From Lantana camara (taxonomy: Eukaryota; Streptophyta; Magnoliopsida; Lamiales; Verbenaceae), in contig CM074855.1 in NCBI GenBank assembly GCA_037501455.1, positions 33,513,001-33,577,000 on the forward strand: 64,000 nt of DNA. Direction: 5' to 3'. Position numbers and translations under genes: made by a program. Below the pieces are notes generated by a model that worked only from the letters and a program-made list of their open reading frames with translations, did not search any database and was not told the DNA's origin. How positions within the stretch are numbered: the stretch's first letter is position 1; every line of letters starts with the position of its first letter. Positions 1-12,253 of this stretch are shown piece after piece.

Positions 1-2807
1 TCAATGTACATCGACTGTGATAGTCCTATTAACCTTCTAGATCTATCTAGATAGATTTTAATTCCAAGGATATAGGATGCATCACCAAGATCTTTCATCT
101 CGAATTGGTTTGATAACCATAACTTAGTAACTTTCATGTCATCCTTCGAATTCCCAATAAGAACGATGTCATCAACATAAAGTACTAAGAATTACACTGA
201 GGTCTCCAATTCCTTTCTATACATACAGGACTCATTTGAAATTTGAATGAAGCCAAACGCTTTGACTGATTCATCAAATCGAATGTTCCAATTCCTAGAA
301 GCCTGTTTCAATCCATAGATTGATCTTTGGAGTTTGCAAACCTTTTGCTCACTCCCACTGAATGTGAAACCTATGGGTTGCTCTATATAAATGTCTTTAT
401 CAATGTCACCATTGAGAAAGGTAGTTTTCACATCCATTTACCATATCTCGTATTCATAAAACGCAGCAATGTCAAGCATGATCCGAATAGACTTTTGCAT
501 TGCAACTGGCGAAAAGGTTTCATCAAAGTCCACGCCAGGTCTTTGAGTGAATCCTTTTGCAACCAGTCTTGCTTTGTAGGCTGCAATGCTTCCATCAACT
601 CCAAGCTTTCTCTTAAAGATCCATTTGCAACCTATGGGTTTGACCCCATCAGGCAAATCTACCAAGGTCCAAACTTGGTTGGAGTTCATGGAGTCCATTT
701 CGGATTTCATGGCTTCTATCCATTGTTCAGAGTCAGAATCTGAAAGTGCCTCCTCATATGTTAAAGGATCATTATCCTTTTGAGAGATTTCATGGAAGAA
801 TCCATACCATCTCTCCGGCTGTCTACGAGTGCGTTCAGAACGCCTTAGAGGAGGATTTACGTGTGTATCGAAATTCATGATTGGTCGTGGTTGATCAGTA
901 GGGGACGTCTCTTCAGTGGGTGGTATGGGCTCACTTTGTACTTCCTCTAATTCTATGATCTTCCATTTATTTTCTTTAAGGAACGGTTCCTCAAGAAAAG
1001 TGGCATTTCTGGAAACAAACACCTTTTGCTCAGATTGATCATAGAAGTAGTATCCTATGGATTCCTTAGGATAACCTACAAAGTAGCATAAGTTAGAACG
1101 AGATTCTAACTTATCTCCCACTGTCCTCTTCACGTAAGCAGGACAACCCCAAATTCTTAAGTAAGAATAACTAGGGATTTTACCATGCAACATTTCATAG
1201 GGCGTTTTAGGGACTGACTTAGAGAGAACTAGATTCAAAATCTTTGCTGCACTTTCTAGGGTATAACCCCAGAAAGAAGGTGGTAAGTCAGTGAAACTCA
1301 TCATGGAACGAACCATATCAAGTAAGGTTCGATTCCTTCTCTTAGAAACTCCATTAAGCTGAGGAGTTCCCGGAGGAGTCCATTGAGAGATAATCCCATT
1401 ATCTTTGAGATGATTAAGGAATTCTTCACTAAGATATTCGCCTCCTCGATCAGATCGAAGTGCTTTGATCTTGTGACCAGTTTGGTTCTCAACCTCCTTT
1501 TGAAATTCTAAGAATTTCTCAAAATCTTCAGATTTATACTTCATTAAGTATACATAACCATACCGACTGTAGTCATCAGTAAAGGTTATGAAATACTGAT
1601 GATTGTTTCTAATGCTTACACTAAGCGGTCCACAAACATCAGTATGGATCAGATCCAAGACCTTAGTGGCACGTTCCACAGTCCCTTTAAAAGGAAATTT
1701 GGACATCTTTCCTTTGAGACAGGATTCGCAAGAAGTTAACTCTTTGAGATCATTTTCAGAGAATGATCCTAAAGTGTTTATCTTGTTAATTCTGTTCTTG
1801 GAAATGTGTCCTAATCTAATTGTGCCTAAAGCTCGAGCTTCAACGTTTGAGCCATCGCCGATCTTCAAGATACATTCTCCTTCTTTGACTTGTTGGACTT
1901 CACTTAGCATCTGTACATCATTACAGATATGAGTTCCACAACCGGTATCAAGTACCCAAGAACTAGAATTAATAGAAAGATTTACTTCAACGAGAAAGAT
2001 ACCTTTCTTTAGAGTAGCCTTGTACTCTGGGCAGTTTCTCCTCCAATGTCCCGCTTTGCCACAATGGAAGCAAACATCCTCTTTCTGATCACGCTTCTTC
2101 TTTTGGGTCTTCCCCTTCGAAACGCCACCAGTGGGCCTAAGGGGTTTCTTCTTCTTCTTTTGGGCTCTCTTGCCGTTACCTTTAGAAGGCCCAGAAGAGG
2201 AAGATGGAGCATTCACCATCAAAACCTTATTGTCCTTCTTGATCGTGCTTTCAGCAGTCACAAGCTGACTAATCAGCTCAGCTACAGTAGCACCAACATG
2301 ATTCATGTTGAAGTTAAGGACAAATGGGTTGAATGATGGTGGGAGCGAAGCTAGCAACAAATCCACTGAAAGCTCATCTTTCAGTGGCATGTCCATGGAA
2401 GCAAGTTTCTCAGTAAGGGCGAGAAACTTGAGTCCATATTCATGGACACTTGAACCTTCCCTCATTCTCAAATGGAACAATTCCTTTGAAGTGTTATACC
2501 TTGTAACACGTTCATGAGGGCGGTAAAGTTTCTCTAAGTGGTCGTAAATCTCCCAAGCGAATTCCATGGCCTCATGTTGCCTTTGCAAGTCCGGAGACAT
2601 GTTAGCCAACATAAGGCAACGGGCTTGGAGATTATCATCCTTCCACTTCTGAATCGCGTCCCGCTCGGCCCGAGTGGAGGAGGAAGAGAACATAAGTTCT
2701 CTTCTCAGAATCTAAAATGATTTTTAGATTCTCAGCCAATCAGAATAGTTGGGACCAGTCAACTTGTTTGACTCGAGGATCGATACAAGAGGGTTTTTGG
2801 TTGCCAT
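1..2807 (-). pseudogene. Copia gag-pol polyprotein, disrupted (element A)
   Basis: Homologous to the 1306-residue polyproteins of B and C; it would have made gag, protease, integrase, reverse transcriptase and RNase H. The original start codon is at 2807. Seen damage: a one-base deletion near 2730 (gattctcag where B implies gattcctcag) shifts the frame; a short deletion near 2690 removes the acidic stretch after LFEG; a 276-bp in-frame deletion near 1810 removes the equivalent of residues 342-433 of B, including the first His of the HHCC finger; CAA to TAA changes create stops at 435-437 and 189-191. The zinc knuckle, the protease DTGCG, integrase and the start of reverse transcriptase are still readable. 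Sequence ends at the window edge near residue 1035. It cannot encode a working protein. Confidence 0.93.
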
Positions 2808-2996
2808 TTCAAAACACGTAGAGAATCACAGAATCTATGACCTAAATGGTGAAACAGAGAACTAGTGAGCATGCTGAATTATAACGATATACAAAAGATA
2901 AGGTCTTTAATCTAATGTAGCTCCCACTGTTTTTCAAAGATCTAAGAGGAACACGTTTCCCAATGGGTACTAAGATCCTAGGCATTCTACCTCGAA

Positions 2997-3315
2997 CCCA
3001 CGACTCGCGGACATTCTAAGTAAGAACCCTAGGTAGGTACAACTTACCAATTCTAACACCTTTAGAACTCTTAGTATTGGTTTTTGCATCACCTTTCTTT
3101 CAATATGGACCCACGACTCGTGCGACATCCATATTTACTTAGGCGTTAAGCTAGACCCATCAATCTTAAGATCATGATCAAAACTTAGTTCGAACGACCC
3201 ACGACTCGCGGACATCGCCCTTGCTAAAATTGACCGTGAAATATTGATCATTAAAGTGATCAATTAGGTAACTAAGAACTACTAAGCTCCACTAGCTATG
3301 CCACGACTCGCGGAC
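2997..3315 (-). repeat. Four dispersed 16-bp repeats in copia A leader
   Basis: Reverse complements of gtccgcgagtcgtggg at 2997-3012, 3110-3126 (variant with gcacgag), 3198-3213 and 3301-3315 (first base changed). They match the four copies in B and C in order and spacing. Confidence 0.85.
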
Positions 3316-4578
3316 AATAACTAGCTTCACTTACTAAACTTAAAACCTATTGATGGAATGCTAGGAATTTAATTCAAAATTTGCATCTCGAATTAAAATA
3401 TCTATTTGTTCGAAATTAGCTTAATATTTAATGGGAATTTTCGAATCAACCGGAGAGTTGTCCGGTTCGACCTCACCAACATATATGTTATCCAATTTTA
3501 TTAGTCTTGATTAATGCAAGTACACTTAAATGCATTTCAAACAAGCACATAAACATATAACATGTCCTAGCATGATACTAACATGTAATGATCATGGGTT
3601 CTACATATCTTATGCGTGATATGTGGGAGCCACTCCACAATCACAAGTTCTAACATACATGCCACATAAACAGTTTAAATCACATAAGGGAAAGCGGTAA
3701 CAAAATACGAGCCCTATCTCTATTACATTTTACAATTGAGATTCCCCTCCCTAACATTTTGAGGGGTCTTCACTTATGGCCTCCTTGTTACTTGAATGTG
3801 GTCCATCTTACTCCATGGGTGCATTGTCTCCAAAATGAAAATAAAACCTCACCACCTATCTCTACTCTCAAATTACAATAAAAAGAAAAAGACATAAAGT
3901 AATAAGGCTCAATCTTCATATTGGCCTTAGACAATTACAAGGGGCATACCCCGGCCTCAAAACAGTAATATGGAAAGCCACATAATAAATCACATAACGG
4001 TACGCACATAAGTGAGGCTCCAAGCTCAATTGAAAAACGCAACTATAGGGCTCCAACCCCAATTTAAACCATCCATGTGCATAAATTAAAACCATACATA
4101 AGTCTAAATGATCACATAACATGCTTTTGCGAGAATTTAAATTTAGCCAATAAATTAAAATTCCCGTTTCAAGTCCTAATGACTTAAAACACGACTTAGA
4201 TGCAATTCTTGTTCAAGAGCCTTTTCAATAAAACCCGAAAAACAATAAACTAATAAAATTACAATTAATTTCCAAAATTAATAATTTTATTCTTTCACTA
4301 TTTTCAGAAAATAAAGTTCATAATTTTCCCAAAATCCAAATCGCTTTATTTTCTCAAAATCCCAATTTAATCTAAATTTAAAATAATTTTATATTATCAA
4401 AACTGATTTTAAAAGATGAAATTAAAATAAAATTAAATCGGGATTTTAAGGACCGAATACACGAAAAAACACGAAACACGAAAACAAGCCCGAAAACGGC
4501 CTAGTTGTAGCACTGGGCGCGCATCATGCGCGCGCCGCACGGCGCAGCACCCGCCGCGACTAGGCGGGCTGTGTAGGC

Positions 4579-4642
4579 GTCCCGCGCGGTTGCGGGACGG
4601 ACTGGGCGGGCGCGCTAGGACGGCTCCCGCGCGGTTGCGGGA
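4579..4642 (-). repeat. GC-rich palindromic units in copia A leader
   Basis: Two imperfect palindromes, gtcccgcgcggttgcgggac at 4579-4598 and tcccgcgcggttgcggga at 4625-4642. They are the counterparts of the three-unit array in B and C. The surrounding 4515-4680 is very GC-rich in an AT-rich leader. Confidence 0.8.
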
Positions 4643-4969
4643 GGGGCTGGACGACGTGCGCGCGGGCCTGGGGCTTGCTACACATTGGCACGTCCCAATC
4701 CCGTGCCTTTGTTTCGCATCTTGTTTTGTGTCCGGGTTTCTCAAAACCAATTCAATCCAAAATTAAAAAATTCGATTTAGATAAATTTCAACTAAAACGA
4801 TTTTCAAAAACACGATTTGAGAAAACAGTTTTACAAATTCAGGAAAGATTACAGTTTCGTATTTCAGGCTTTCTAAAAGAACTCAAGAATACTCAATTCG
4901 CATTTAAGCCTAAGAATTTCTACCAAATTCAGAATAATGGAGATGAATCAAAAACACGATTAACGAGGT

Positions 4970-4982
4970 GGCTCTGATACCA
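4970..4982 (-). other. Primer-binding site of copia A
   Basis: Reads tggtatcagagcc on the minus strand, two bases after the LTR end. It matches the site used by plant elements primed with initiator-Met tRNA. Confidence 0.93.
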
Positions 4983-4984
4983 CT

Positions 4985-6718
4985 TGTTGGAAAATACGAA
5001 TCAGAAAGCAGCGAAATTTAAAAAAATTTTCCAACAAAAGGATCTAGGACTCGCAATCGTGTAACCAAATTCGTAGGGATTAGAAACTTACTTTCATAAT
5101 TGTCTTTCTTGAAGCGTTTCAAGCCACCCAAGAACGCTCTTCTCGTGGCTTGATCCCCTCTCCTTGGTAAAGCTCGAATCTTCAAACTTCTAACTTTAAG
5201 CTCTCAAGAGATAGTCTACCAACTTGACTACAATCTAACTAGTAAGGATGCTAGTTCTCTAGTTAGTGTTTAGGCTTAACCTAGGGTTTCGTTTATCTTG
5301 GAGAAAGGATGGTGTTCAACACATGAACCAAAAGAATTGCCAATTAGCTCTAAGGGGAGCTCGAGCTCCCCTATTTATAAAAGGGGGAGGACTGAAAATC
5401 CTAGTCCTTATGGGCTAGGGTTTTGGTCTCTCTCTCTCCTATTACTTGATCATCAAGTATTTTGACTTTGACTTTGAATTCTAAATCAACTTTCAAGAGA
5501 GCTAAAATATCCAAACTATTTTTGGATAATTTTATACTTTATTTATTTAAAATAAATAACTTATTTTATCTAATTAATTAATTCATAATTAATTAACTAG
5601 ATTATTTTCTCCAAAATTAGACTTTTTTTTTAATTCAAAATTAAACCAAAGTCTATTAAATAATTAACACATTTAATTATTTAATATATATATTTACAAC
5701 ATATATATTTACACGTGTGGGACACGTGTCACAAGGACACGTGTCACTCACGTGACCCATACGTGTGATTTCACATGTGTGGAACCCTCTTGCCCCGATT
5801 AACTCGTGTGAGATACAATCCTCCTACTTACTATCTCTCAACCAAGATCTAGGGTAAGGGAATAATCAGAACCCTAATAATCCGGTCTTAAAGCTAAGTG
5901 CATTTCATATCCATTTGATCTCAATCCAAGAAACCCTTTTCTTGATGTCTTGATCTACTGCCTTGGCCAAGGACTCCATATGGCATATGAATGACTTACA
6001 CAATAAGAGATCACCTTGCATATGCAAGTGTAGGTCCTTTCTTGATTCTCATTCACTTTCATGAATCACTTGTGCAGCCCCAGCATAAGCCTTGAATCAG
6101 TTATCTAAGGCGACACCCTTTAAAGCTTATACCTAAGACTACAGAGTTAACTCATAAAGTGACAAAGAACCTCAAGTCTTAAGGATCAATTAATCACATC
6201 AATGACTCGTGAGATATTTCCTAATCTGGAAGTTTCCATTTCCTGAAATAGAAACTTCCTTTCCCATTTAGGAATCTTCTCACACGGGGCACGTCAGTGA
6301 ACTTACTTATTGAAGTAAGCACCCTCATGTATCACGTACGTATCAACTATACACTTTGCACCTCCATGAAACAAGGTGGTCCTTCCTAAGGGCGTGATCC
6401 CACAAGCAAGCCTTAGAGGAGTCAGGTTAACACTCCCACTGTCTGTAGGACTCATCGGCTTGGAATATTTTACTAATCATGACTTATGTGAGATAGGGCT
6501 CGTTCCATGAACCATTTCACCTAAATGGTAGAGTCCTAAAGTCATCAGGATTAGGGGAGTTCTCATATATGCACAGATAAAGTAAACGCATACCAAACAA
6601 GAGCATATAAAGAAGTGTTACCTCAATTCATTATTTCATTCAAAGATTGTCTGTGATTACAATAAGGAAAAGCATAAAGCGGATATACAATCGGCTTTCT
6701 AGGGCACTATTCCTAACA
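4985..6718 (-). repeat. 5' LTR of copia A
   Basis: 1734 bp, beginning TGTTAGGAATAGTGCCC and ending TTTTCCAACA on the minus strand. It lacks about 210 bp present in the B and C LTRs (11201-11410 in B), which accounts for most of the length difference from 1948 bp. It is otherwise alignable over its whole length. Confidence 0.93.
5354..5775 (-). promoter_or_regulatory. LTR promoter region of copia A: decayed G-box cluster, TATA box, palindrome
   Basis: Four intact CACGTG boxes and two altered ones (tacgtg, cacatg) lie at about 5713-5775. Downstream in minus-strand order come a TATA-like ttataaat (5373-5380) and the 18-bp palindrome ggggagctcgagctcccc (5354-5371). The same order occurs in B and C. 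Promoter function is inferred. Confidence 0.65.
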
Positions 6719-7813
6719 GTTTGCCCGAAGGCCCACTACCGTACCGAGTTTTCCCAAACCATAGCCTCCGTGGCCCAACATTAACATTACATTAAAAATT
6801 CCATTCACTGTGTTACATAACATTACCCGCAACATAAAATTAATATTACGTACCATATCAATTCATACCTTACCTTGCAACTTAGCATATGCTTAACGTA
6901 CCTCTTCATATTATTCCATCACGTACATTTGAGATAGTCTTTAGTTTGCTTTAGGGTACATGGTTTGGAGTATAGCCTCGTTGCAAGATATTTTAAGCTT
7001 ACATATACTTGTACATATAGTTTTCAAAACCCTAAATCATTAGACAAAGCCATAAAAATGCATTATCAACACATATCTATTATATAAATATAATAGTATA
7101 GTCGCATGGGAGCTTGAAAATGAGCACATAGAGTTGTAGGACACATTAACTAAAAGGAAAATAAACCTAAACCTCACCTTGAAGCAGAAGTAGTAACAAA
7201 AGAAGGCCTAAACGGACACACCGAAACCTATGCCTCGGGCTCAATGACCTCCAGAAGAGGCCTTATAACAGAAAAACACAAAACCCAAGACTAAGACTCG
7301 ATTATGTACCAATTAGATGCACGGCGATGCATGTGAATGCAATGGTTGCATATGAGATGTCATATTGTAGCACTTAAACGTTTGTGCACGTAATTCACTT
7401 TCACACATCAAGATTCACGCTATAAAATTCGTAAATACATCATAACTTACCATACAATGTGCAATTAACATCTTAGGAACAAGTTTGAGGGGAAAGAAAC
7501 CATATTAATCACATAAGAGACGCGTTAGATACAAACGTGATGGCATACAGATGCACTTCAAGCAATCATGTTCCTAAATCGTATAAACGTATCGAACTCA
7601 CACCATAATCTCAATACATAAATTATAACACATAATATAACAAGTCAACAATACATAGGAGTCATAAACGGGGTGGAAAAAAGCAAGGAAAAGCATTTAA
7701 GCATCAAAGGAAAAGATAGAGGTTGCTCCAAGGCCTTGCATGACCGCGCATGGAATACCCTTCATGACTGCATAGCCATGTATAGCAAAAATATTTAAGG
7801 TCAAAGTGTCATG
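6719..7813 (-). repeat. Gypsy LTR E1, left segment
   Basis: Part of a long minus-strand gypsy-type LTR that continues at 48632 after the CACTA insertion and continues left beyond copia A, outside the window. It aligns with LTR E2 (about 56050-57084). A predicted splice donor (CTTCAAG then GTGAGG) starts its intron 2 at 7177. The palindrome ttgcatgaccgcgcatgg lies at 7736-7753. Bases 7811-7813 (atg) are the CACTA target duplication. Confidence 0.87.
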
Positions 7814-8177
7814 CCCTACAAAAATCTGCCCGAAAACTGACGAGATTCTAAGAAATGCCATCGGAATTCCGTTGGTATGAATGAATACCGACGATAATCC
7901 GATGGTATCCCGATGGCAGTTGAGCCATTGGATAAACCATCGTCGGAATATTAATTCCGACGTCATTCCGACGGCTTTCCGACGGACGCGTGCTTAGACG
8001 AAGTTCGACACACTCCGACGGGGTGGTCCGTCGGATAACCGTCGGTGGTCTGTACAACGGTATTCCGATGGCTTTGCGACGGTGTGACTCGTTAGAATAT
8101 TCCAACGGGTATTCTTGATAAGATTCCTTCACTAAAGTATTGGCGCGAAAGAGTGCAAAACGAGTTTTGACACTCAT
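7814..8177. repeat. CACTA left terminal and subterminal region
   Basis: Contains the altered terminal motif and repeated short CCGACGG, CCGTCGG and CCGATGG motifs through about 8110, as expected for transposase-binding subterminal repeats. The inner boundary with copia fragment J near 8178 is approximate. No gene seen. Confidence 0.8.
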
Positions 8178-8233
8178 GTGAAAGGAATAAGACTTAGATG
8201 TGTAGCCAAATTGAATTTAGGGCAAGTGGAGAT
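8178..8233 (+). mobile_element. 3' tail of copia J internal region, with polypurine tract
   Basis: The stretch ending gggcaagtggagat resembles the final internal bases of B (gggcaagtgggagat) directly before the LTR. All of J's coding region, leader and 5' LTR are missing, so J was truncated, probably by a deletion joining this tail to the CACTA left end. Confidence 0.7.
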
Positions 8234-9455
8234 TGTTGGGAATAGTGCCCTGAAAATTCAATTTGTTGAATTAATTAAATCGAATTTACAACAAGTCGTG
8301 AGTATTTCACATATTGATAATTAATGGCGTGTGGTGGTATTCTTATATGAAATGTGTTTCATAGGAAAAGACTTTGAATACTGAAATCACGTGTCATTAA
8401 AGTTCTAGTCAGTAAGATAAGAATATGTTCTTATCAAGACTATAACCTGGTTATATAAGATGATTAGTCTTTCGTTATAGGGAATGGTGATTCCGGTTAT
8501 AACACGTTGATGATTTTCAATATGATTGGAAACATCGAACTGGGCTACTGAGATTATTCACTTTATACTGCTATCTGAAATGAATAAAATCTCAGGAAGC
8601 ATTGTACTCTTAATCCTGATAATATTTCGGCTTTAGGCATGTAGTGTTAGTCACTGTAATATACTCGAAGTGAGGTCTCGGCAACGGTGGCCAAAATACT
8701 TTGTATGTTCGGTGACAACATGAAATGAGCTAAAGAGTCATATTGATCGAGGAATCTGTGACCTTGCTGGAAGGTAAAGATATCCCTGAAATAGATTAGC
8801 AAAAGTTCGAATTAAAACTTTGGCCAAAGCACTTCGCGGGATACGTCACCGAAGTTGTATGATGAATGTGTTTCACATACAGAGAATTTGAACTTAAGGC
8901 AAATCAATAAATCTCAGATTAGAGATGAAAAATAAATGATAGTAGTTGCAATTCATTTTTCATGGATATCTACACGGAGGAGTGAAATGCGAAATTATTG
9001 TAGATCGAGAAATTCGTGAATAATTTAATTAATTTTAGAGTGCAACAATGTTTATTTAGTGGAATTAAATATTATTAAACGATAATTAATTATTGTCATG
9101 AGATGATAATATATTAATCCATTTGGAGCTAAAATTAATTATTCCTGCAACTCCCCCTGCAAGCCCCAATTGAAAACCCGAAGAGAAAATATTAAAAGGA
9201 GAAAGAGAAATGATTTTTCAAAGTGTTTGAAAATAGCCAAGGGATTTATTTTAAGAAAATAAATCAAAGTTCCAAAGAGTTGGAAAAGCCCGGAATTTTA
9301 TTTTGGAGAAAATAAAATTTTCATCGAAAAAAAAAATAAATATTTTTTGATGACGTGGCAGCTAACTTGGCATGCCACGTCAGCGGGTCAGCTGCCAAGT
9401 GGCGCTGACTATGGACCACGTGTAAGGCTGAGATCGAGCCACGTCAGCGCGCATG
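8234..9455 (+). repeat. Copia J 3' LTR, segment 1
   Basis: Begins TGTTGGGAATAGTGCCCTGA, clearly related to the start of the A/B/C LTR but from a different subfamily, since similarity fades after about 25 bp. The last five bases (gcatg, 9451-9455) are the left target duplication of solo LTR K. No coding region seen. Confidence 0.75.
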
Positions 9456-10290
9456 TGTAACACCCCGTATTTTCAAGACAGGTCCGGTATGACGACACGA
9501 GTAAGCTCAGGTTTTAATTTATTTAATTGTTGTCTTTAAATGTCGATACATGCAACTTGTGGACTTAATTGAATTAGGTTTAGGACCTAATTGCACTTTA
9601 TTTTATAATTATGTGGGCTAATTTGTAATTATAAAAAATTGGGGATCATTTTCTAATTATGAGGAACTCAATTGGACTTAATTGGACACCACTTTAAATT
9701 TTTGGGGTACTTTTATAATTTCTAAATCTCTAATTGGATCTATTTGAACCCTAATTAAATTTTGTGAACTCAATCGCATCACCTAATTTCAGGGACCTGA
9801 TCGCAATTTATGGAAGTTGGGGCTAATATATCGTGGAAACCCTAGCTGTTGTTATTTTATTCCCTTCTTCTTCCCTCTCACCCAACAAGTAGCAATAGTG
9901 GTGCCACCCCCCTCCGACAGCCACACCACCGCCGCTGACCACCATTCTCGACGGCGACGCAGCGCCACCGCCACATCACCACCCTGTTCTTTCTTTCCCC
10001 TTCACCTTCAACGCGCAGTAGTAGCGGCGCAACAGTCTTCTTCTCCATCGAACCGCCGCCGCGACTCAGCCCTCCACCATCACCCTCCGCCATCATCTGG
10101 CTGTAGCGCACCTCGCCACCTTCTGCAATAAAGAAGGCATGTACTCCGCCACTGTGAAGCCACCGCAGACCACCACTTCTACCGGCGAACTTTGGACAGC
10201 CGCCACCCTTCACTCCCTCGGGCCCTCTCTCCCTCCCCTCTCGGCGCCTCCGACAACTCACCCACAACCTCTGCCAGATCCGACCACCAT
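9456..10290 (+). repeat. Solo gypsy LTR K, segment 1
   Basis: Begins TGTAACACCCCGTATTTTC, a typical start for the long gypsy LTRs here. With the segments at 20445-21304 and 31462-33488 it forms one LTR of about 3.7 kb, flanked by GCATG (9451-9455 and 33489-33493). No internal region, primer site or second LTR accompanies it, so it is a solo LTR. The region 9880-10260 is GC-rich and open in several frames but shows no recognisable protein; it is probably exon 1 of an LTR transcript. The last five bases (accat) are the target duplication of B. Confidence 0.87.
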
Positions 10291-12238
10291 TGTTAGGAAT
10301 AGTGCCCTAAAAAGCCGATTGTATATCCGCTTTGTGCTTTTCCTTATTGTAATCACAGACAATCTTTGAATGAAATAACGAATTGAGGCAACACTTCTTT
10401 ATATGCTCTTGTTTGGTATGCGTTTACTTTAGCTGTGCATGTATGAGAACTCCCCTAATCCTGATGACTATAGGACTCTACCATTTAGGTGAAATGGTTC
10501 ATGAAACGAGCCCTATATCACATAAGTCATGATTAGTAAAATACTCCAAGCCGATGAGTCCTACAGACAGTGGGAGTGTCAACCTGACTCCTCTAAGGCT
10601 TGCTTGTGGGATCACGCCCTTAAGAAGGACCACCTTGTTTCATGGAGGTGCAAAGTGTATAGTTGATACGTGCGTGATACATGAGGGTGCTTACTTTAAT
10701 AAGTAAGTTCACTGAGGTGCCCCGTGTGAGAACATTCCTAAATGGGAAAGGAAGTTTCTATTTCAGGAAATGGAAACTTCCAGATTAGGAAATATCTCAC
10801 GAGTCATTGATGTGATTAATTGATCCTTAGACTTGAGGTTCCTTGTCACTTTATGAGTTAACTCTGTAGTCTTAGGTATAAGCTTTAAAGGGTGTCGCCT
10901 TAGACAACTGATTCAAGGCTTATGCTGGGGCTGCACAAGTGATTCATGAAAGTGAATGAGAATCAAGAAAGGACCTACACTTGCATTTGCAAGGTGATCT
11001 CTTATTGTGTAAGTCATTCATATGCCATATGGAGTCCTTGGCCAAGGCAGTAGATCAAGACATCAAGAAAAGGGTTTCTTGGATTGAGATCAAATGGATA
11101 TGAAATGCACTTAGCTTTAAGACCGGATTATTAGGGTTCTGATTATTCCCTTGCCCTAGATCTTGGTTGAGAGATAGTAAGTAGGAGGATTGTATCTCAC
11201 ATGATTCAATGACTTAAAGGTTCTGTCGAATCCGAACATTCCAATTCAGCTAGGGGTTAAACACCTGTTGCTAGACTATGGTCGTTTAATCTGTGGACTG
11301 ATTAATTAATTAGTGAATTAATTAATTGGGGTCACTGCTAATTGAATTGAGAACCTAGAGGGTCACACACAACAACTTGGTTACATGAGTTGAGGCTTGA
11401 AAATGATTAAACGAGTTAATCGGACCAAGAGGGTTCCACACGTGTGAATTCACACGTGTGGATCACGTGAGTGACACGTGTCACTGTGACACGTGTCACA
11501 CACGTGTATATATATATATATTATATATATATTAAATAATTAATTAGTTAATTATTTAATAGACTTTGGTTTAATTTTGAATTAAAAAGAAAGTCTAATT
11601 TTGGAGAAAATAATCTAGTTAATTAATTATGAATTAATTAATTAGATAAAATAAGTTATTTATTTTATAATAAATAAAGTATAAAATTATCCAAAAATAG
11701 TTTGGATATTTTTTAAGCTCTCTTCAAAGTTGACTAGAATTAGAATTCAAAGTCAAGGTTGAAAATACTTGATCCTCAAGTAATAGGAGAGAGGGACCAA
11801 AATCCTAGCCCATAAAGGACTAGGAATTTCGGCACTCCCTTGCCTATATATAGGGGAGCTCGAGCTCCCCTTTAGAGCTAATAGACAATTCTTGGTTCAT
11901 GTGTTGAACACCTTCCTTTCTCCAAGATTAAATTAAACCCTAGGTTAAGCCCAAACACTAACTAGAGAACTAGCATCCTTACTAGTTAGATTGTGATCAA
12001 GTTGGTGGACTTTCTCTAGAGACTTCAAGTTAGAAGTTTGAAGATTCGAGCTTTACCAAGGAGAGGGGATCAAGCCGCGTGAAGAGCGTTCTTGGGTGGC
12101 TTGAAACGCTTCAAGAAAGAATAAAAGAAAAGTAAGTTTTCTATCTTTACGAATTTGGTTACACGATTGCGAGTCCTAGATCCTTTTGTTGGGAAAAATT
12201 TTTAAATTCCGCTGCTTTCTGATTCGTGTTTTCCAACA
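10291..12238 (+). repeat. 5' LTR of copia B
   Basis: 1948 bp, starting TGTTAGGAATAGTGCCC and ending TTTTCCAACA, with the short TG...CA ends of LTRs. Contains the promoter region, and a strong splice-donor match (GTAAGTTTTC) begins at 12132, near its 3' end. Confidence 0.96.
11439..11870 (+). promoter_or_regulatory. LTR promoter of copia B: six G-boxes, TATA box, 18-bp palindrome
   Basis: Six CACGTG boxes at 11439, 11453, 11464, 11475, 11490 and 11501 lie within 68 bp, followed by an AT repeat. A TATA box (tatatata, 11845-11852) is followed directly by the perfect palindrome ggggagctcgagctcccc (11853-11870). CACGTG is the core bound by plant bZIP and bHLH factors. Transcription probably starts shortly after the palindrome. 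An identical copy lies in the 3' LTR (19645-20076). Confidence 0.7.
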
Positions 12239-12240
12239 AG

Positions 12241-12253
12241 TGGTATCAGAGCC
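12241..12253 (+). other. Primer-binding site of copia B
   Basis: Reads tggtatcagagcc, two bases after the 5' LTR, the standard initiator-Met tRNA priming site. Confidence 0.95.

Larger units (their letters stand above)
2808..4984 (-). other. Long untranslated leader of copia A
   Basis: Runs from the LTR to the gag start and aligns with the leaders of B and C. It contains the primer-binding site, two GC-rich palindromes (4579-4642) and four copies of a 16-bp repeat (2997-3315). No coding region is supported. A predicted intron on the minus strand runs from 5091 (donor GTAAGT, inside the LTR) to 2842 (acceptor CACCATTTAG). Confidence 0.8.
1..6718 (-). mobile_element. Copia element A, degenerate, cut by left window edge
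   Basis: A Ty1/copia LTR retrotransposon read on the minus strand. Seen: a 5' LTR (4985-6718), a primer-binding site (4970-4982), a long leader and a broken gag-pol reading frame running off position 1. It belongs to the same family as elements B and C, which share its leader and protein throughout. The 3' part of pol, the 3' LTR and the left target duplication lie outside the window. The five bases right of the LTR (gtttg, 6719-6723) are the expected target duplication but cannot be checked. It lies inside gypsy LTR E1. Confidence 0.93.

Noticed and set aside
9817..10369. Frames of 104 and 129 residues in K segment 1.
   Set aside because: Low-complexity, open on both strands, inside an LTR; the last frame crosses into copia B.
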